Shown here piece by piece: positions 8,927 to 18,463 of a DNA stretch of 64,000 nucleotides. Source of the DNA: Ensifer sp. PDNC004. GTDB lineage: Bacteria; Pseudomonadota; Alphaproteobacteria; Rhizobiales; Rhizobiaceae. The stretch is taken from the NCBI RefSeq assembly GCF_016919405.1, contig NZ_CP070353.1:2232001-2296000 (forward strand), in the 5' to 3' direction. The notes beneath the pieces are model-generated. The model did no database searches. It was not told the origin of the DNA and saw only the letters and a list, made by a program, of their open reading frames with translations. The first letter of the stretch is position 1, and every line of letters begins with the position of its first letter. Both the position numbers and the translations under genes were made by a program.

Positions 8927-9284
8927 TCTGTTTCCGCACCCAGTATCGCAAGGTCATCGGGCCGATCATCGGCCGAGCGCCCTGCGCAGTTCCAACATTC
9001 GGGTTTTCTGGGTATCGACATGCCGAGTATCGACTTCCAATGCAGGCGAATCCACCAGTCCCGATCCGGACCGTAGGAAACGAAACTTGCGCGAACTTGG
9101 CTTGATGAGCCCAATCGAAGCGGCGGAAGCCTCGCCAAAAAACTTATCCACCGGCGCGAAGCGGGCCGTCGGGCGCAGCCAAGCCTCGCCGCAGAACTGC
9201 GGCGGCATCGGGACACGCTGCAGCAAGCTGCTGAATATAAAAGGATATTCTCAGACGCGCGCCCTGAAGCGCGCTTCGCAAGCG
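8927..9284. other. Intergenic spacer between cheT and fliF
   Basis: 358 nt with no supported gene. A minus-strand open frame across 8966-9226 has no family resemblance or ribosome-binding site. Short inverted repeats occur next to the cheT stop: the palindrome GAAGCGCGCTTC at 9266-9277, and AAGCGT/ACGCTT just after it. The region probably holds the fliF promoter, but I cannot point to its elements. Confidence 0.4.
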
Positions 9285-9677
9285 TCAGAACGCTTCGAAA
9301 TCGCCGGCCGCCTTCGTCAGCGGCTGGGAGTGGCCGCGGCGCAACATGCCGTTGCCAAGTGCCTTTTTCATATCGGCAAGCTTCACCAGATTGACGGCCG
9401 TGGTGACGTCGACCATCCAGGCGTCCGGGATCGATGCGGTAATCGTGTCGATGAATTCGGCCAGCCCGCGGGTCTTCTGCACGGCAAGGTCGATGCCCTG
9501 CAGCACCATCATCTTGTCGGGATTGGCAAGCGCATCGGCGCCATGGTCACCGGCAAGCTGCGGCTCGATCCGCTCGATCAGATAGGCGACGTCGTGCAAT
9601 TCGGTGACGATGCGCATCAGCACTTCGGGGAGCGCTTCTTCCACGTGCGGCATGTGGGCCTGGTAGTCGGTCTGCAT
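9285..9677 (-). CDS. cheT: Chemotaxis protein CheT
   Basis: 130 residues, the last gene of the rhizobial chemotaxis operon, where the gene is known as cheT. It is predicted to be cytoplasmic and all-helical. The segment MVLQGIDLAVQKTRGL contains D63-x-x-x-Q67, the spacing used by CheZ-type CheY-P phosphatases (D-L-x-x-Q in CheZ). That supports, but does not prove, a role in removing phosphate from a CheY. It follows cheD after 73 nt. Confidence is high for the gene and moderate for the phosphatase reading. Confidence 0.8.
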   Translation of the reverse strand: MQTDYQAHMPHVEEALPEVLMRIVTELHDVAYLIERIEPQLAGDHGADALANPDKMMVLQGIDLAVQKTRGLAEFIDTITASIPDAWMVDVTTAVNLVKLADMKKALGNGMLRRGHSQPLTKAAGDFEAF

Positions 9678-9750
9678 GTGTATGTCTCACGTGGCTCGGG
9701 GCTGCGGTAGAAGTCGTATTTCGGGCCTGCGAGGCGCCTGCCTCGCAGTA

Positions 9751-10305
9751 TCAGAAGAATTCGATGGAGCTTTCGGCCGGCTTCGGCGCGACGATCGGGC
9801 GTTCCTCCAGTTGCACCGTGCGTTGCGTTTCGACGCCGGTCAGGGCATATTGCCGGGCGCGGCCGGACGACGGCCAGTATTCGAGCTTGCGACCGTGCTC
9901 GCCGCCGGTGCTCTCGCCGACGATGCGGATGCCCTCGTCGAGCAGGAACTGGCGCGCGAAGGCGGCGTTCTGTTCTCCGACATTGGAAAACCGCGCGATC
10001 GTCTTGGCGCCCCCGAAGATCTTGGCTTCGAGACGATCTCGCCGGGCGCCCTGTTTCAGGAGGCCGTTGATGAGCAACTCCATGAGGTGGACCCCGTAGC
10101 GGGTCGCGTCGCCGCCGGATGTGGGCGACGTCGCGGAACCTGGCAGCAGGAAGTGATTCATGCCGCCGACGCCGACCACGGGATCGCGCATGCAGGCTGC
10201 CACACAGGAGCCGAGAATGGTCGACAGAACGATGTTCGGATCGTTGAAGACCTTGTACTCGCCCTGAATGACATGCACGCGCTTGCCGGCGGCTTCCATG
10301 TTCAT
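9751..10305 (-). CDS. cheD: Chemoreceptor glutamine deamidase CheD
   Basis: 184 residues. The catalytic Cys is seen in [13 protein letters not shown] (C34) and the catalytic His in [10 protein letters not shown] (H51), as in the CheD family, which deamidates glutamines of methyl-accepting receptors. The start codon overlaps the cheY2 stop by 4 nt, indicating translational coupling within the che operon. The C-terminus carries a short extension ([10 protein letters not shown]). Nothing is missing from the family pattern. Confidence 0.95.
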   Translation of the reverse strand: MNMEAAGKRVHVIQGEYKVFNDPNIVLSTILGSCVAACMRDPVVGVGGMNHFLLPGSATSPTSGGDATRYGVHLMELLINGLLKQGARRDRLEAKIFGGAKTIARFSNVGEQNAAFARQFLLDEGIRIVGESTGGEHGRKLEYWPSSGRARQYALTGVETQRTVQLEERPIVAPKPAESSIEFF

Positions 10306-10691
10306 TTGAGCGCCCCGAATACGGCTTCGATCGCAGCCTTCATCTTTTCGATGGTGAAGGGCTTGGCCAGAACGTTGTTGGCACCGAGGGCCGCTGCCTT
10401 CTGAACCAGGGCACGGTCGCCCTGGGCCGTCAGGATGATGAAGGCCGCCTTCTTGGTCGCCGGGTTCGAACGGACAGCCTGCAGCAGGCCGAGCCCGTCC
10501 ATCTTCGGCATGTTGAAGTCGGAGATCACCAGGTGGTGCGGGTTCTGAGCCATGATCTTCATGCCCTGCTCCCCGTCACCGGCGGCGGTGATCTGCTTGA
10601 AGCCGAGCTGCTGCAGGGCGTCACCCAGGAGCAGGCGGCTCGTCACCTGATCGTCAACGATCAGAACTTTGATTTTTTCGGCGATGGACAT
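10302..10691 (-). CDS. cheY2: Chemotaxis response regulator CheY2
   Basis: 129-residue single receiver domain. The acidic pocket is DD near residues 13-14, the phosphoacceptor is D58 in [12 protein letters not shown], and the conserved Lys lies in NVLAKPFT. In S. meliloti the second CheY of this operon is the one that acts on the flagellar motor. It overlaps or abuts cheB and cheD in the operon. The name follows its position between cheB and cheD. Confidence 0.93.
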   Translation of the reverse strand: MSIAEKIKVLIVDDQVTSRLLLGDALQQLGFKQITAAGDGEQGMKIMAQNPHHLVISDFNMPKMDGLGLLQAVRSNPATKKAAFIILTAQGDRALVQKAAALGANNVLAKPFTIEKMKAAIEAVFGALK

Positions 10692-11749
10692 TATTCGCTT
10701 CCTTCCTTGCGGAGCGCCGCTGCTTTCAGGACCTCCTCCCCGATGGATCCGAGGGGGAGCTGGGTTTCAACGGCGCCCAATTCATAGGCGACTCTCGGCA
10801 TGCCGTAGACGACACATGTCTTTTCGTTCTGGCCGAAGGTCTTTGCTCCGGCATGCCGCATTTTCAGGAGACCGGAGGCGCCGTCGCGCCCCATGCCGGT
10901 CAGAATGACACCGATCGCATTGCGTCCGGCAAGCTCGGCGACCGAATCGAACAGCACGTCGACCGAAGGCCGATGTCCGTTGACCGGGTCGCGGTCCACC
11001 AGGCGGCAGCAGGGTGCCGTCGGGTTGGCGACCTGCAGATGGCGCTCGCCACCGGGCGCCAGGTAGACCTTGCCGATTTCGAGCCGCGCGCCGTCCGTCG
11101 CCTCCTGCACCGCCGGCGCGCAGAGACGGTTCAGCCGCTCCGCGAAGCTCTTGGTGAAGGTGTGCGGCATGTGCTGCGTGATGACCGTCGGCGGGCAATT
11201 GGCCGGGAACTTCTGCAGGACCGTGATCAGGGCTTCGACACCACCGGTCGAGGCGCCGATGGCGATGATCTTGCGGCCGGCCCGGTACTCGGACGCCATA
11301 TTCGCATTGGCCGGAGCCGGCGCCGCGACCTTATTGCCGGTGATGATGAACTTGCGCTGCGAGCGAGCCGCAGCCTTCACCTTGTCGACGAGGCCGGCAA
11401 AGGGATGCGGGTCGCCGGGATGCGGCTTGCCGACGCAATCGAAGGCGCCGATCTCGAGTGCTGCGATCGTGGCTTCAGCGCCCTTGTGGGTAAGCGTCGA
11501 GACCATGATGACCGGCATTGGCCGCAGCCGCATGATCTTGTCGAGGAATTCGAGGCCGTTCATGTTCGGCATTTCGATGTCGAGGGTGACGACATCGGGA
11601 TCGAGCTGCTTAATCGCCTGGCGCGCTTCCATGGCGTCGGCCGCCTGGCCGACGACGGTCACGTCTGGATCCGCGTTGAGCACGGCTGTAATCAGGCCAC
11701 GCATTGTGGCGGAGTCGTCAACGACGAGAACGCGAGCGGGAGTGGTCAT
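10691..11749 (-). CDS. cheB: Chemotaxis protein-glutamate methylesterase CheB
   Basis: 352 residues: an N-terminal receiver domain with phosphoacceptor D57 ([13 protein letters not shown]) and a C-terminal methylesterase domain. The catalytic Ser region is [10 protein letters not shown], the His is in [17 protein letters not shown], and the Asp is in [15 protein letters not shown]. It removes methyl groups from chemoreceptors after phosphorylation by CheA. Its start overlaps the end of cheR by 4 nt, and cheY2 follows directly. Confidence 0.97.
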   Translation of the reverse strand: MTTPARVLVVDDSATMRGLITAVLNADPDVTVVGQAADAMEARQAIKQLDPDVVTLDIEMPNMNGLEFLDKIMRLRPMPVIMVSTLTHKGAEATIAALEIGAFDCVGKPHPGDPHPFAGLVDKVKAAARSQRKFIITGNKVAAPAPANANMASEYRAGRKIIAIGASTGGVEALITVLQKFPANCPPTVITQHMPHTFTKSFAERLNRLCAPAVQEATDGARLEIGKVYLAPGGERHLQVANPTAPCCRLVDRDPVNGHRPSVDVLFDSVAELAGRNAIGVILTGMGRDGASGLLKMRHAGAKTFGQNEKTCVVYGMPRVAYELGAVETQLPLGSIGEEVLKAAALRKEGSE

Positions 11750-12654
11750 GCCCGTCCTCCATGAAATTTGCCGGTGTGGCGGTAGGTGGTGATGCCGATG
11801 TTGTCGAAGTGCGCCTTTGCGTCACCGGACACACGTTCGGAATGGCCGATATAAAGGTGACCGTCGGTGTTCAGCATGCCGGCGAAGCGCGACCAGATCT
11901 TCATCTGCGTCGGCTCGTCGAAATAGATGACGACGTTGCGGCAGAAGATGACATCGAAAGGGCCCTTGAACGGCCACTGCGCCATCAGGTTCAGTTCGTT
12001 GAAGGTGATCAGCCGCTTGACGCGATCATCGACCTGCCACTTGAAGCGGCCACCGCTGTTGACCTCGGAGAAATATTGCTTGCGCATGGCCGGATTGACG
12101 GTTTCGAGCGCGGTCGCGTCGTAGGCACCGGCGCGAGCGAGCGCCAGGATCTTCGGGTCGATGTCGGTCGCAAGGATCCGGAAATCGTAGTCGGCCGCGT
12201 TCGGCAGCAGCGACAGGACCGTCAGTGCGATCGAATAGGGCTCCTGCCCGTCCGAGCAGGCGGCCGACCAGATGCGCACCCGGCCACCGGCCTTGGCCCG
12301 TGCGATCAGGTCCGGCAGCACGTCGGTCTTCAGGTGCTCGAAGTGATGGTTCTCGCGGAAGAAGCGCGTGAAGTTCGTCGTCAGGTGCGAAAGCATGTCG
12401 CGCCGTGCGGCCGCACCGGCGGGCGAAGCGACCAGCTGGCAATACTCGCGGAAGCCTTTGAGCCCGAGATTGCGAATGTGCTTCGACAGCCGCGAATAGA
12501 CGAGCGACGCCTTGGTCTCGTTGAGGTAGATGCCGGCATCCGCATAGATCATCGCGGCGATCTCGGTAAGATCGCGACGGGTCAACGGATACTCGCCGCT
12601 CGCCAGGCACTCGTCCGGCGACAGTTTCTGTTCGGCGATGATCTGGCTTCTCAT
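11746..12654 (-). CDS. cheR: Chemotaxis protein methyltransferase CheR
   Basis: 302 residues. The SAM-binding motif is [19 protein letters not shown] (usually CSTGEEPYS). The small N-terminal helical domain and the [25 protein letters not shown] segment are typical of CheR, which methylates glutamates on chemoreceptors. The start overlaps the cheW stop by 4 nt. The family and operon position are unambiguous. Confidence 0.97.
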   Translation of the reverse strand: MRSQIIAEQKLSPDECLASGEYPLTRRDLTEIAAMIYADAGIYLNETKASLVYSRLSKHIRNLGLKGFREYCQLVASPAGAAARRDMLSHLTTNFTRFFRENHHFEHLKTDVLPDLIARAKAGGRVRIWSAACSDGQEPYSIALTVLSLLPNAADYDFRILATDIDPKILALARAGAYDATALETVNPAMRKQYFSEVNSGGRFKWQVDDRVKRLITFNELNLMAQWPFKGPFDVIFCRNVVIYFDEPTQMKIWSRFAGMLNTDGHLYIGHSERVSGDAKAHFDNIGITTYRHTGKFHGGRA

Positions 12655-13127
12655 GCGGCTTCCCTTTCTTCCTGCGGGAAGATCGCTTCCAGTTCAATAA
12701 GACAGATCATCCGGCCTTCGATCGCGAGCACGCCGCGCGCAAAGCTCTTTTCGAACTCCGACGAGATGACATCCGGCGTCGGCTGGATCTTGTCGTCTGT
12801 GATCGTCAGGATGTCGGAGACAGCGTCGACCAGAAGGCCGACGACCTGGCTCTTGACCTGTGCGACGATGATGACGTGGCGCACGTTCGGTTCGGCCGGT
12901 TTCATGCCGAGCCGGGCCGAGAGATCGACGATCGGCAGCACCGCGCCGCGAAGGTTGATGACACCCAGCACATAGGATGGCGCATGCGGCATGGATGTCG
13001 CAGGCGTCCAGCCACGGATCTCGCGCACCTGCATGATGTTTACGCAGAATTCCTGATCACCGACGCGGAAAGCGATCAGCTCCCGTCCGTCCGTCGTCAG
13101 ATTTTTTGCGGCATAGGTCATTGTCAT
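12651..13127 (-). CDS. cheW: Chemotaxis coupling protein CheW
   Basis: 158 residues forming one CheW/SH3-like domain ([59 protein letters not shown]). It couples CheA to receptors. The first codons are ATG ACA ATG, so the start is 13127 or 13121. It lies between cheA and cheR, with cheA ending at the cheW start. Confidence 0.96.
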   Translation of the reverse strand: MTMTYAAKNLTTDGRELIAFRVGDQEFCVNIMQVREIRGWTPATSMPHAPSYVLGVINLRGAVLPIVDLSARLGMKPAEPNVRHVIIVAQVKSQVVGLLVDAVSDILTITDDKIQPTPDVISSEFEKSFARGVLAIEGRMICLIELEAIFPQEEREAA

Positions 13128-15418
13128 TATCCGACTGCAGCAAGTGACATTTCAGGTTTCAGCGAATGCCCGCGCGAGGCGGCGACGATCGCGTCGACAT
13201 CGAGGATGAGCGCCACGCGGCCGTCACCGAGAATGGTCGCGGCGGCGATGCCCGGCACGTGGGTGTAGTTGGCTTCCAGGCTCTTGATCACCACCTGGCG
13301 CTGCCCCTGGATCGCATCGACCATCAAAGCGCGCTGGCCGCCACCTTCCGATTCCACCAAGAGCGCGACGCCCTCGACCGGGTTCGCCTGGATGGCGCGG
13401 AAGTTGAGGATGCGACCGACGTCGACGAGCGGGCAGAACGAGTTGCGGATCGAGATAAGCCGCTGGTTGGAGCCGAAGGAGTGGATCGCCGAGGCTTCCG
13501 GCTGCAGCGTTTCGACGATCGCTGTCAGCGGCACAACCAGCGTCTGGTTGGCAACGGTGACCACCATGCCGTCGAGGACGGCGAGCGTCAGCGGCAGGCT
13601 CATGGTGAAGACCGAACCGTGGCCCGGTTTCGACGAAATGTTGATGCGACCGCCGAGCGCCTGGATCGAGCGTTTGACCACGTCCATGCCGACGCCGCGG
13701 CCGGAAATGTCGGAGATCTTGTCAGCCGTCGAGAAGCCGGCGTGGAAGATCAGGTTGTCGATCTCTTCGTCCGACAGGTTGGCATCGGCGGCGATCAGGT
13801 CGTTGTCGATCGCCTTCTGGCGCACCTTCTCGCGGTTGATGCCCGCGCCGTCGTCGGCAAGCTCGATGACGATGCGGCCGGAACGGTGCTTCGCCGTCAG
13901 GCGCACGGTGCCTTCGGCGCTCTTGCCAGCGGCGAGGCGCTTTTCCGGCGTTTCGAGGCCGTGGTCGACCGCGTTGCGGATCATGTGGGTCAGCGGCTCG
14001 GCGAGCTTGTCGATGACCGTCTTGTCGACTTCGGTGTTCTCGCCTTCGGTGATGAGGCGGACCGACTTGCCGGTCATGTCGGCGATTTCGCGAACGATAC
14101 GCGACATGCGCTGGAAGACCGGCTTCACCGGCTGGGCGCGGATCGCCATCACCGAATCCTGGATCTCGCGGGTGAGCTGCTGCAGCTCTTCGAGGCCCAT
14201 GTTGATCGAGGACGTACCGTTGGTGTCGTTCTCGACGACGCTCTGCGAGAGCATCGCCTGGTTGATCACGAGTTCGCCGACAAGGTTGATCAGGCGGTCG
14301 ACGCGATCGAGATCGACGCGGATGGTCGGCGTTGCAGCCGATGCGGCAGCCTGTTGCGCGGCAGCGCTCTGGGCAGCGGCACTGGCAGCCGGTGCCGCCT
14401 TTTCGGCCGGTCCGCGGGCGGCGGACTGCGCCATCTGCAAGACGTTGCTTGCCGTGCCGGCAGCAGAAACCGCGGCGTCGCGATCCTGCTGCTGGGAGGC
14501 AAGCTGTTCTTCTTCCTCGACGACACCGACCGATACCGCCGGTTCGTCATCAAGGATCGACAGGTCGAAGGGAACCGGCTGCATCGGCAGCTCTTCGCCC
14601 GACTGCGTAGCCTCGTCTTCGATCCGCGAAATCTCCAGGTCGCAATCCCACTCGGCGAATTCGAAGACGGTGCGGATCGCTTCCTCGCCCTTGTCGGTCT
14701 TGAGCGAGATCTTCCAGAAGAAGTAAGCGCTTTCCGGGCTCAGCCGATCGAGCGTCGGCAGTGCGCCCATGTCGCAATGGATGCTCATCTCGCCGAGGCG
14801 CGAGAGGTCGCGCAGAAGCAGCGTTGCCTCGTTGCCCTTGGCGTAGAGATCGGACTTCGGCTTGAAGACGATCTCGTAGGTGGGCATTTCCATCAGCGGC
14901 GGCTCTTCGGCCGCGTCGAAGTCATCGAAGGAGAAGGCGACAGGCTGGAAGCCTTCGTCGTTGACCGGCGGCGGCGCCACGGCGGCGACGGGCTTGGCAA
15001 CCGCTTCGGCCGGTGCTGCCGACGCCTGCGGCACTTCGCCGTTTGCGAGTGCCTCGAGTTCCTTGATCAGCTGGCGGCTGCGCGCCTCGTCGACGCTGCC
15101 GCCATCGCGCGCAGCGTTGGTGAGGTCGGCGAGCACGTCGGCCGACTTCAGCATCACCTTCAGAACTTCCGGACCGGGATCGAGCCTGTTGGAACGAACG
15201 CAATCAAGGGTCGTCTCGAACACGTGCGCGAAGGAGACCAGGTCGTCCAGCCCGAAGGCGCCGGCGCCACCCTTGATGGAGTGCACCGCACGGAAAACGG
15301 CATTGACCGTTTCCGGGTCGCGGTCGCCATCATTGAGCTTCAGCAGACCCGATTCCAGTTCGGCGAGTTGTTCCTCGCATTCCTGGAAGAAGATCTCTTT
15401 GATTTCGTTCATATCCAT
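13127..15418 (-). CDS. cheA: Chemotaxis histidine kinase CheA
   Basis: 763 residues. Domains in order: HPt with phospho-His H46 ([14 protein letters not shown]), a CheY-binding P2 region, an Ala-rich linker, the dimerisation helices ([18 protein letters not shown]), and the ATPase. The ATPase has N box [12 protein letters not shown] and G boxes ELADDGAGI and [10 protein letters not shown]. The CheW-like P5 domain is at the C-terminus ([18 protein letters not shown]). It phosphorylates CheY1, CheY2 and CheB. All catalytic boxes are intact and the length is normal for rhizobial CheA. Confidence 0.97.
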   Translation of the reverse strand: MDMNEIKEIFFQECEEQLAELESGLLKLNDGDRDPETVNAVFRAVHSIKGGAGAFGLDDLVSFAHVFETTLDCVRSNRLDPGPEVLKVMLKSADVLADLTNAARDGGSVDEARSRQLIKELEALANGEVPQASAAPAEAVAKPVAAVAPPPVNDEGFQPVAFSFDDFDAAEEPPLMEMPTYEIVFKPKSDLYAKGNEATLLLRDLSRLGEMSIHCDMGALPTLDRLSPESAYFFWKISLKTDKGEEAIRTVFEFAEWDCDLEISRIEDEATQSGEELPMQPVPFDLSILDDEPAVSVGVVEEEEQLASQQQDRDAAVSAAGTASNVLQMAQSAARGPAEKAAPAASAAAQSAAAQQAAASAATPTIRVDLDRVDRLINLVGELVINQAMLSQSVVENDTNGTSSINMGLEELQQLTREIQDSVMAIRAQPVKPVFQRMSRIVREIADMTGKSVRLITEGENTEVDKTVIDKLAEPLTHMIRNAVDHGLETPEKRLAAGKSAEGTVRLTAKHRSGRIVIELADDGAGINREKVRQKAIDNDLIAADANLSDEEIDNLIFHAGFSTADKISDISGRGVGMDVVKRSIQALGGRINISSKPGHGSVFTMSLPLTLAVLDGMVVTVANQTLVVPLTAIVETLQPEASAIHSFGSNQRLISIRNSFCPLVDVGRILNFRAIQANPVEGVALLVESEGGGQRALMVDAIQGQRQVVIKSLEANYTHVPGIAAATILGDGRVALILDVDAIVAASRGHSLKPEMSLAAVG

Positions 15419-15437
15419 TGGAGGCTATCCCCGGACT

Positions 15438-15803
15438 TCAGGCCGTTACGCGCTCGATTGCATCGATGAGTTTGGTCGGGTCGAACGGCTTGACGATCCA
15501 GCCGGTTGCACCCGCCTGACGCGCGCGGTTCTTCTTCTCCGCGTCGCTTTCAGTGGTCAGTACCAGGATCGGAATGGCGCGGTAGCGATCGTTCTTGCGC
15601 ACGCCCTCGATGAAGCCGAAACCGTCGAGACGCGGCATGTTGATGTCGGTGACGATCACGTCCGGATTGGCTTCCTCCAGGACCTCAAGGCCCTCCACGC
15701 CGTCCTCGGCCTGGATCGTTTCGAAACCGGCATTGTTCAACGTGACCAGCAGCATGTTTCGGATCGTCCGTGAGTCGTCGACCGTCAGAACTCGCTTCTT
15801 CAT
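15438..15803 (-). CDS. cheY1: Chemotaxis response regulator CheY1
   Basis: 121-residue receiver domain: DD at residues 9-10, phosphoacceptor D53 in VIVTDINMPRLDG, switch Thr in VLTTESD, conserved Lys in GWIVKPFDP. In S. meliloti the CheY placed before cheA serves as a phosphate sink that drains CheY2-P, helped by CheS. It lies between cheS and cheA with short gaps. The numbering follows operon position. Confidence 0.94.
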   Translation of the reverse strand: MKKRVLTVDDSRTIRNMLLVTLNNAGFETIQAEDGVEGLEVLEEANPDVIVTDINMPRLDGFGFIEGVRKNDRYRAIPILVLTTESDAEKKNRARQAGATGWIVKPFDPTKLIDAIERVTA

Positions 15804-15806
15804 TTC

Positions 15807-16100
15807 TCAAATCTCCTTTGCCATCAGGTGGTCGATCTCGACCCCGATGAGCTGTGTCGTTTTGTCGAAAGCGTCCGACACCTTGCTGAAGGTGAAAGAC
15901 AAATGATCCTCTTCCCAGGTCTTGGCGCCGGCCATCAGCACCTGGACACAAAGCGTCCCGACCCGCTCGACCGCGGAAGCGTCGATCACGATGTGGCTGC
16001 CCTTGAGCGCGAGCAGCTTCTCGTGCAGTGCCGTCGCCTCGTTCAGGTCCAAAACCGGAGCGAGGCTAAGCGTCTTCTGAGCGGTCTTCTTGCTGGCCAT
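15807..16100 (-). CDS. cheS: STAS-domain protein CheS
   Basis: 97 residues with a STAS-like fold pattern (LSLAPVLDLNEATALHEKLLAL, HIVIDASAVERVGTLCVQVLM). In Sinorhizobium the gene between icpA and cheY1 is cheS, whose product promotes CheA-dependent dephosphorylation through CheY1. It is 3 nt upstream of cheY1. Naming is from position plus domain. Confidence 0.85.
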   Translation of the reverse strand: MASKKTAQKTLSLAPVLDLNEATALHEKLLALKGSHIVIDASAVERVGTLCVQVLMAGAKTWEEDHLSFTFSKVSDAFDKTTQLIGVEIDHLMAKEI

Positions 16101-16141
16101 TCCTGTCTTCCTCGACTGCTAACTCTTTACTGCCCTAAAAA

Positions 16142-17758
16142 TCAGCGCTGCCAACCGGCGAGCTGCCGCTGCGGCCCCTCGTCAAACAGCGGTGCGGCCG
16201 GCTCGTCGGCAACGGCGGCCGATGCGTGACGGAAGGGCTCGCGACCGGTGCGTGCCGATGCGGCCGGATGGCGGCGCTCCAGGCGGAACTGACGGATGGT
16301 CTCGCCGAGTTCGACGATGACTGTGTGAAGATCGTCCGACGAGCGGACGGTATCGCCGGCGAGCGCGGCACTTGCCTCGACGCCCCTGGAGATCGTGCCG
16401 ATCTCGGTCGCGACGCCGCGGAGGTCGCCGACCTGCTGCTCCGCCTCGCGGGCGATGCCGGAGACGGCGGAATTGATCGACGTGACCTGCTCGACGATGC
16501 TGCTGATCGCGTCCTGGGTGCGGCCGACAATCTCGACGCCGGTCTCGACCTGCGCCTTGGTGCCGGAAACGAGTTGCTTGATTTCGCGCGCCGCTTCGCC
16601 GGAGCGCTGTGCCAGCGCGCGCACTTCCTGGGCAACGACGGCAAAACCGCGACCGCTGTCGCCGGCGCGCGCCGCTTCGATGCCGGCGTTGAGCGCCAGG
16701 AGATTGGTCTGGAAGGCGATCTCGTCGATGACGCCGATGATCTGGCCGATCTTTTCGGCCGACGCCTCGATGTCGGCCATGGCGGAAATCGCCTGGCCGG
16801 CGATCTCGCCGCTGCGCTCGACGGCAATGCGGGTCTCGTTGGCCTTCGTTTCCGTGGCGCTGATCCGGCCGGAACCGGTCGCCATGCGTCCGGCCATGTC
16901 GGAGAGCACGGCAAGCTGCCCGGAAAGCGCGTCGGCTTCAGCGCTCGCCTTGTCCGTGAAGGCTGTCGCGCCGTCGCGCATGCGGTCGACCAGTACCCCG
17001 GCGGCCTGGTTGCGCTGATCGGAGGCCTGAAGACTTTGCTGGATCTGTTCGAGTGCCGCGTTCAGGCTCGCCACGATCGGCTGATAGGCTTCGACCGCCG
17101 TTTCCGGCAACCGCGCGCCGAGATCACCCTGGCTCACGCCTTCGGCAAAGTCGCCGAAGAGCGCCTTGACCTCCAGCTCGTCGGCGCTGCGCTGCTCGGC
17201 GAGCTGCCGCTGGTGCTGCTGGCGAAGGGCGTTGAAGCGAAGCGAAACGCCGATCTCGCTGTCGACGAAGGTCGTGCGCACCAGAGCGGCGACGAGGTCG
17301 CAAAGTTCGCGGCGGCGCGCCTTGCCCATCGGCAGGAAAGATCGCGGCCAGGCGTCTTCGATGAGCCCGACGATGAGATGTTCGAGTACGACAGCATGGC
17401 TTGCCATCTGCCAGCGCGGGTCGAGGCCCATGCGGCTTGCGGTGTCTGCGAGCACCTTGATGCGCTCGGCATAGAGCCCGTCAAAGCGTGCGTCGGTCAG
17501 CACGTTCCAGTGCGACGACTGAAGATCCTGGAGGCGATCGATCTGTCGGTCGCTGTCGAAATGGCGGGCGGCGTCGGGATAGGTCTGGAGGCGCTGGAAG
17601 AGGTCGCGAAGCGCCTGATCGATCCGGGGAGAAAGCTTTTGCCTGTGATCGCGGACGCGGTTGCAGCTCTCGTCATCGAGCCCGGCAAAGCGCAGGCGCT
17701 CCAGCAGGCTGCCTGCCTGGCCCTTTTTTGCCTGTTCTGACGATGCTTCCTGCCTCAA
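16142..17758 (-). CDS. icpA: Soluble globin-coupled chemotaxis transducer, IcpA-like
   Basis: About 538 residues from a TTG at 17758, preceded by GGGGATCAGCG; an in-frame upstream start at 17833 would give 563. There is no membrane segment, so the receptor is cytoplasmic. The N-terminal 180 residues resemble a protoglobin sensor, with a candidate proximal His (H83 in LQSSHWNVL). A HAMP-like linker follows, then a methyl-accepting signalling domain with the hairpin tip [21 protein letters not shown]. In S. meliloti this first che-operon gene is icpA. The ligand is not evident from the sequence. Confidence 0.88.
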   Translation of the reverse strand: MRQEASSEQAKKGQAGSLLERLRFAGLDDESCNRVRDHRQKLSPRIDQALRDLFQRLQTYPDAARHFDSDRQIDRLQDLQSSHWNVLTDARFDGLYAERIKVLADTASRMGLDPRWQMASHAVVLEHLIVGLIEDAWPRSFLPMGKARRRELCDLVAALVRTTFVDSEIGVSLRFNALRQQHQRQLAEQRSADELEVKALFGDFAEGVSQGDLGARLPETAVEAYQPIVASLNAALEQIQQSLQASDQRNQAAGVLVDRMRDGATAFTDKASAEADALSGQLAVLSDMAGRMATGSGRISATETKANETRIAVERSGEIAGQAISAMADIEASAEKIGQIIGVIDEIAFQTNLLALNAGIEAARAGDSGRGFAVVAQEVRALAQRSGEAAREIKQLVSGTKAQVETGVEIVGRTQDAISSIVEQVTSINSAVSGIAREAEQQVGDLRGVATEIGTISRGVEASAALAGDTVRSSDDLHTVIVELGETIRQFRLERRHPAASARTGREPFRHASAAVADEPAAPLFDEGPQRQLAGWQR

Positions 17759-18270
17759 CGCTGATCCCCGGTGTGCACGTTCGGAACTTGCCTGGGGAGC
17801 ATCAGGGAGGGCCACGGTCCACCGGACGTGCACGCCACATCGATGAGATCAGCCTCCGCCGAAAAGCGTCTGCTGTCGTTCATCCCGCAAGTAAATTCGG
17901 TGAAGAATGGATACCGGACCGGAACCGGTACGGCGGGGCGGCATCATGCCTTGAGGAGACTTGTGAATTATCCCATTCCGACGTGTGGGACCATGTTTAT
18001 GGTTAATTCCTTGCTTGAAGGTTAACGGTCCCTCACCTCTAATCGGAATCACTAAAATTCACAGGGTGTTTTCACGCGCCATTTTTGCGCTGCAACAAAA
18101 CTGTAATAAACGCCCCTGAAACCAACAGGTTCTCAATCACAAGAGTTTAGAATTGTACTTCGACTTGCGCTCGCGTATCGAAGCGAAAGTGAAGTGGGCG
18201 CTGCATGCGCGAAGAAACCTTCGCATCACGCAAAGCGACATCATGACGATGCGCTTACAGGAAACGAACA
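17759..18270. other. Intergenic region upstream of the chemotaxis operon
   Basis: About 500 nt between divergent transcription units. It must contain the promoter of the icpA-cheS-cheY1 operon on the minus strand and that of the small plus-strand gene beginning at 18271. Several AT-rich hexamers occur but none forms a convincing -35/-10 pair. No RNA gene is recognised. Confidence 0.4.
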
Positions 18271-18384
18271 ATGATTGTTCTTGGCATTGGCGCCGCACTC
18301 ACAGCAATCCTGACAATGATGGCAGTATCGATCGTTCTCAACATCGAGCACAACCGGTCGGCAAAGCGCAGTTCTGTGTTTTGA
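18271..18384 (+). CDS. Small single-pass membrane protein (37 aa)
   Basis: ATG at 18271 is preceded by the purine-rich stretch AGGAAACGAACA, a plausible ribosome-binding site. The product is MIVLGIGAALTAILTMMAVS followed by IVLNIEHNRSAKRSSVF: one hydrophobic helix of about 22 residues and a short basic C-terminal tail. It is followed by a hairpin with a T-rich tail. I recognise no family. The combination of ribosome-binding site, membrane helix, positive-inside tail and terminator makes it a believable small protein gene. Confidence 0.5.
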   Translation: MIVLGIGAALTAILTMMAVSIVLNIEHNRSAKRSSVF

Positions 18385-18427
18385 TAGGGCTTTAGCCCGT
18401 CTCTTACTGACACAACCAGGCATCTCT

Positions 18428-18463
18428 GCGGCCGGGGACGGATGTTCTACGGCCGCTTTTCTT
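18428..18463 (+). terminator. Hairpin with T-rich tail at the end of rhaK
   Basis: GCGGCCG (18428-18434) pairs with CGGCCGC (18450-18456), followed by TTTTCTTT on the plus strand. It overlaps the last codons of rhaK, so it can serve the plus-strand small gene. On the minus strand no T-run follows. The 15-nt loop is long. Confidence 0.4.

Noticed and set aside
7172..9076. 634-codon plus-strand open frame opposite fliF
   Set aside because: It is antisense to a clearly identified fliF with all family motifs; long antisense frames are expected at this GC content and the product has no family features.
8966..9226. Minus-strand open frame in the cheT-fliF spacer
   Set aside because: No ribosome-binding site or recognisable family, and this position is normally empty in Sinorhizobium motility clusters.
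9266..9277. Palindrome GAAGCGCGCTTC near the cheT stop as a terminator
   Set aside because: The palindrome has no loop and no T-run; a functional role could not be supported.
13166..15469. 767-codon plus-strand open frame opposite cheA
   Set aside because: It is the complement of cheA codons; the His/Arg/Asp-rich composition is typical of such shadows.
18153..18395. 80-codon plus-strand frame overlapping the 37-aa membrane protein gene
   Set aside because: No ribosome-binding site and no structure; the shorter frame from 18271 is better supported.
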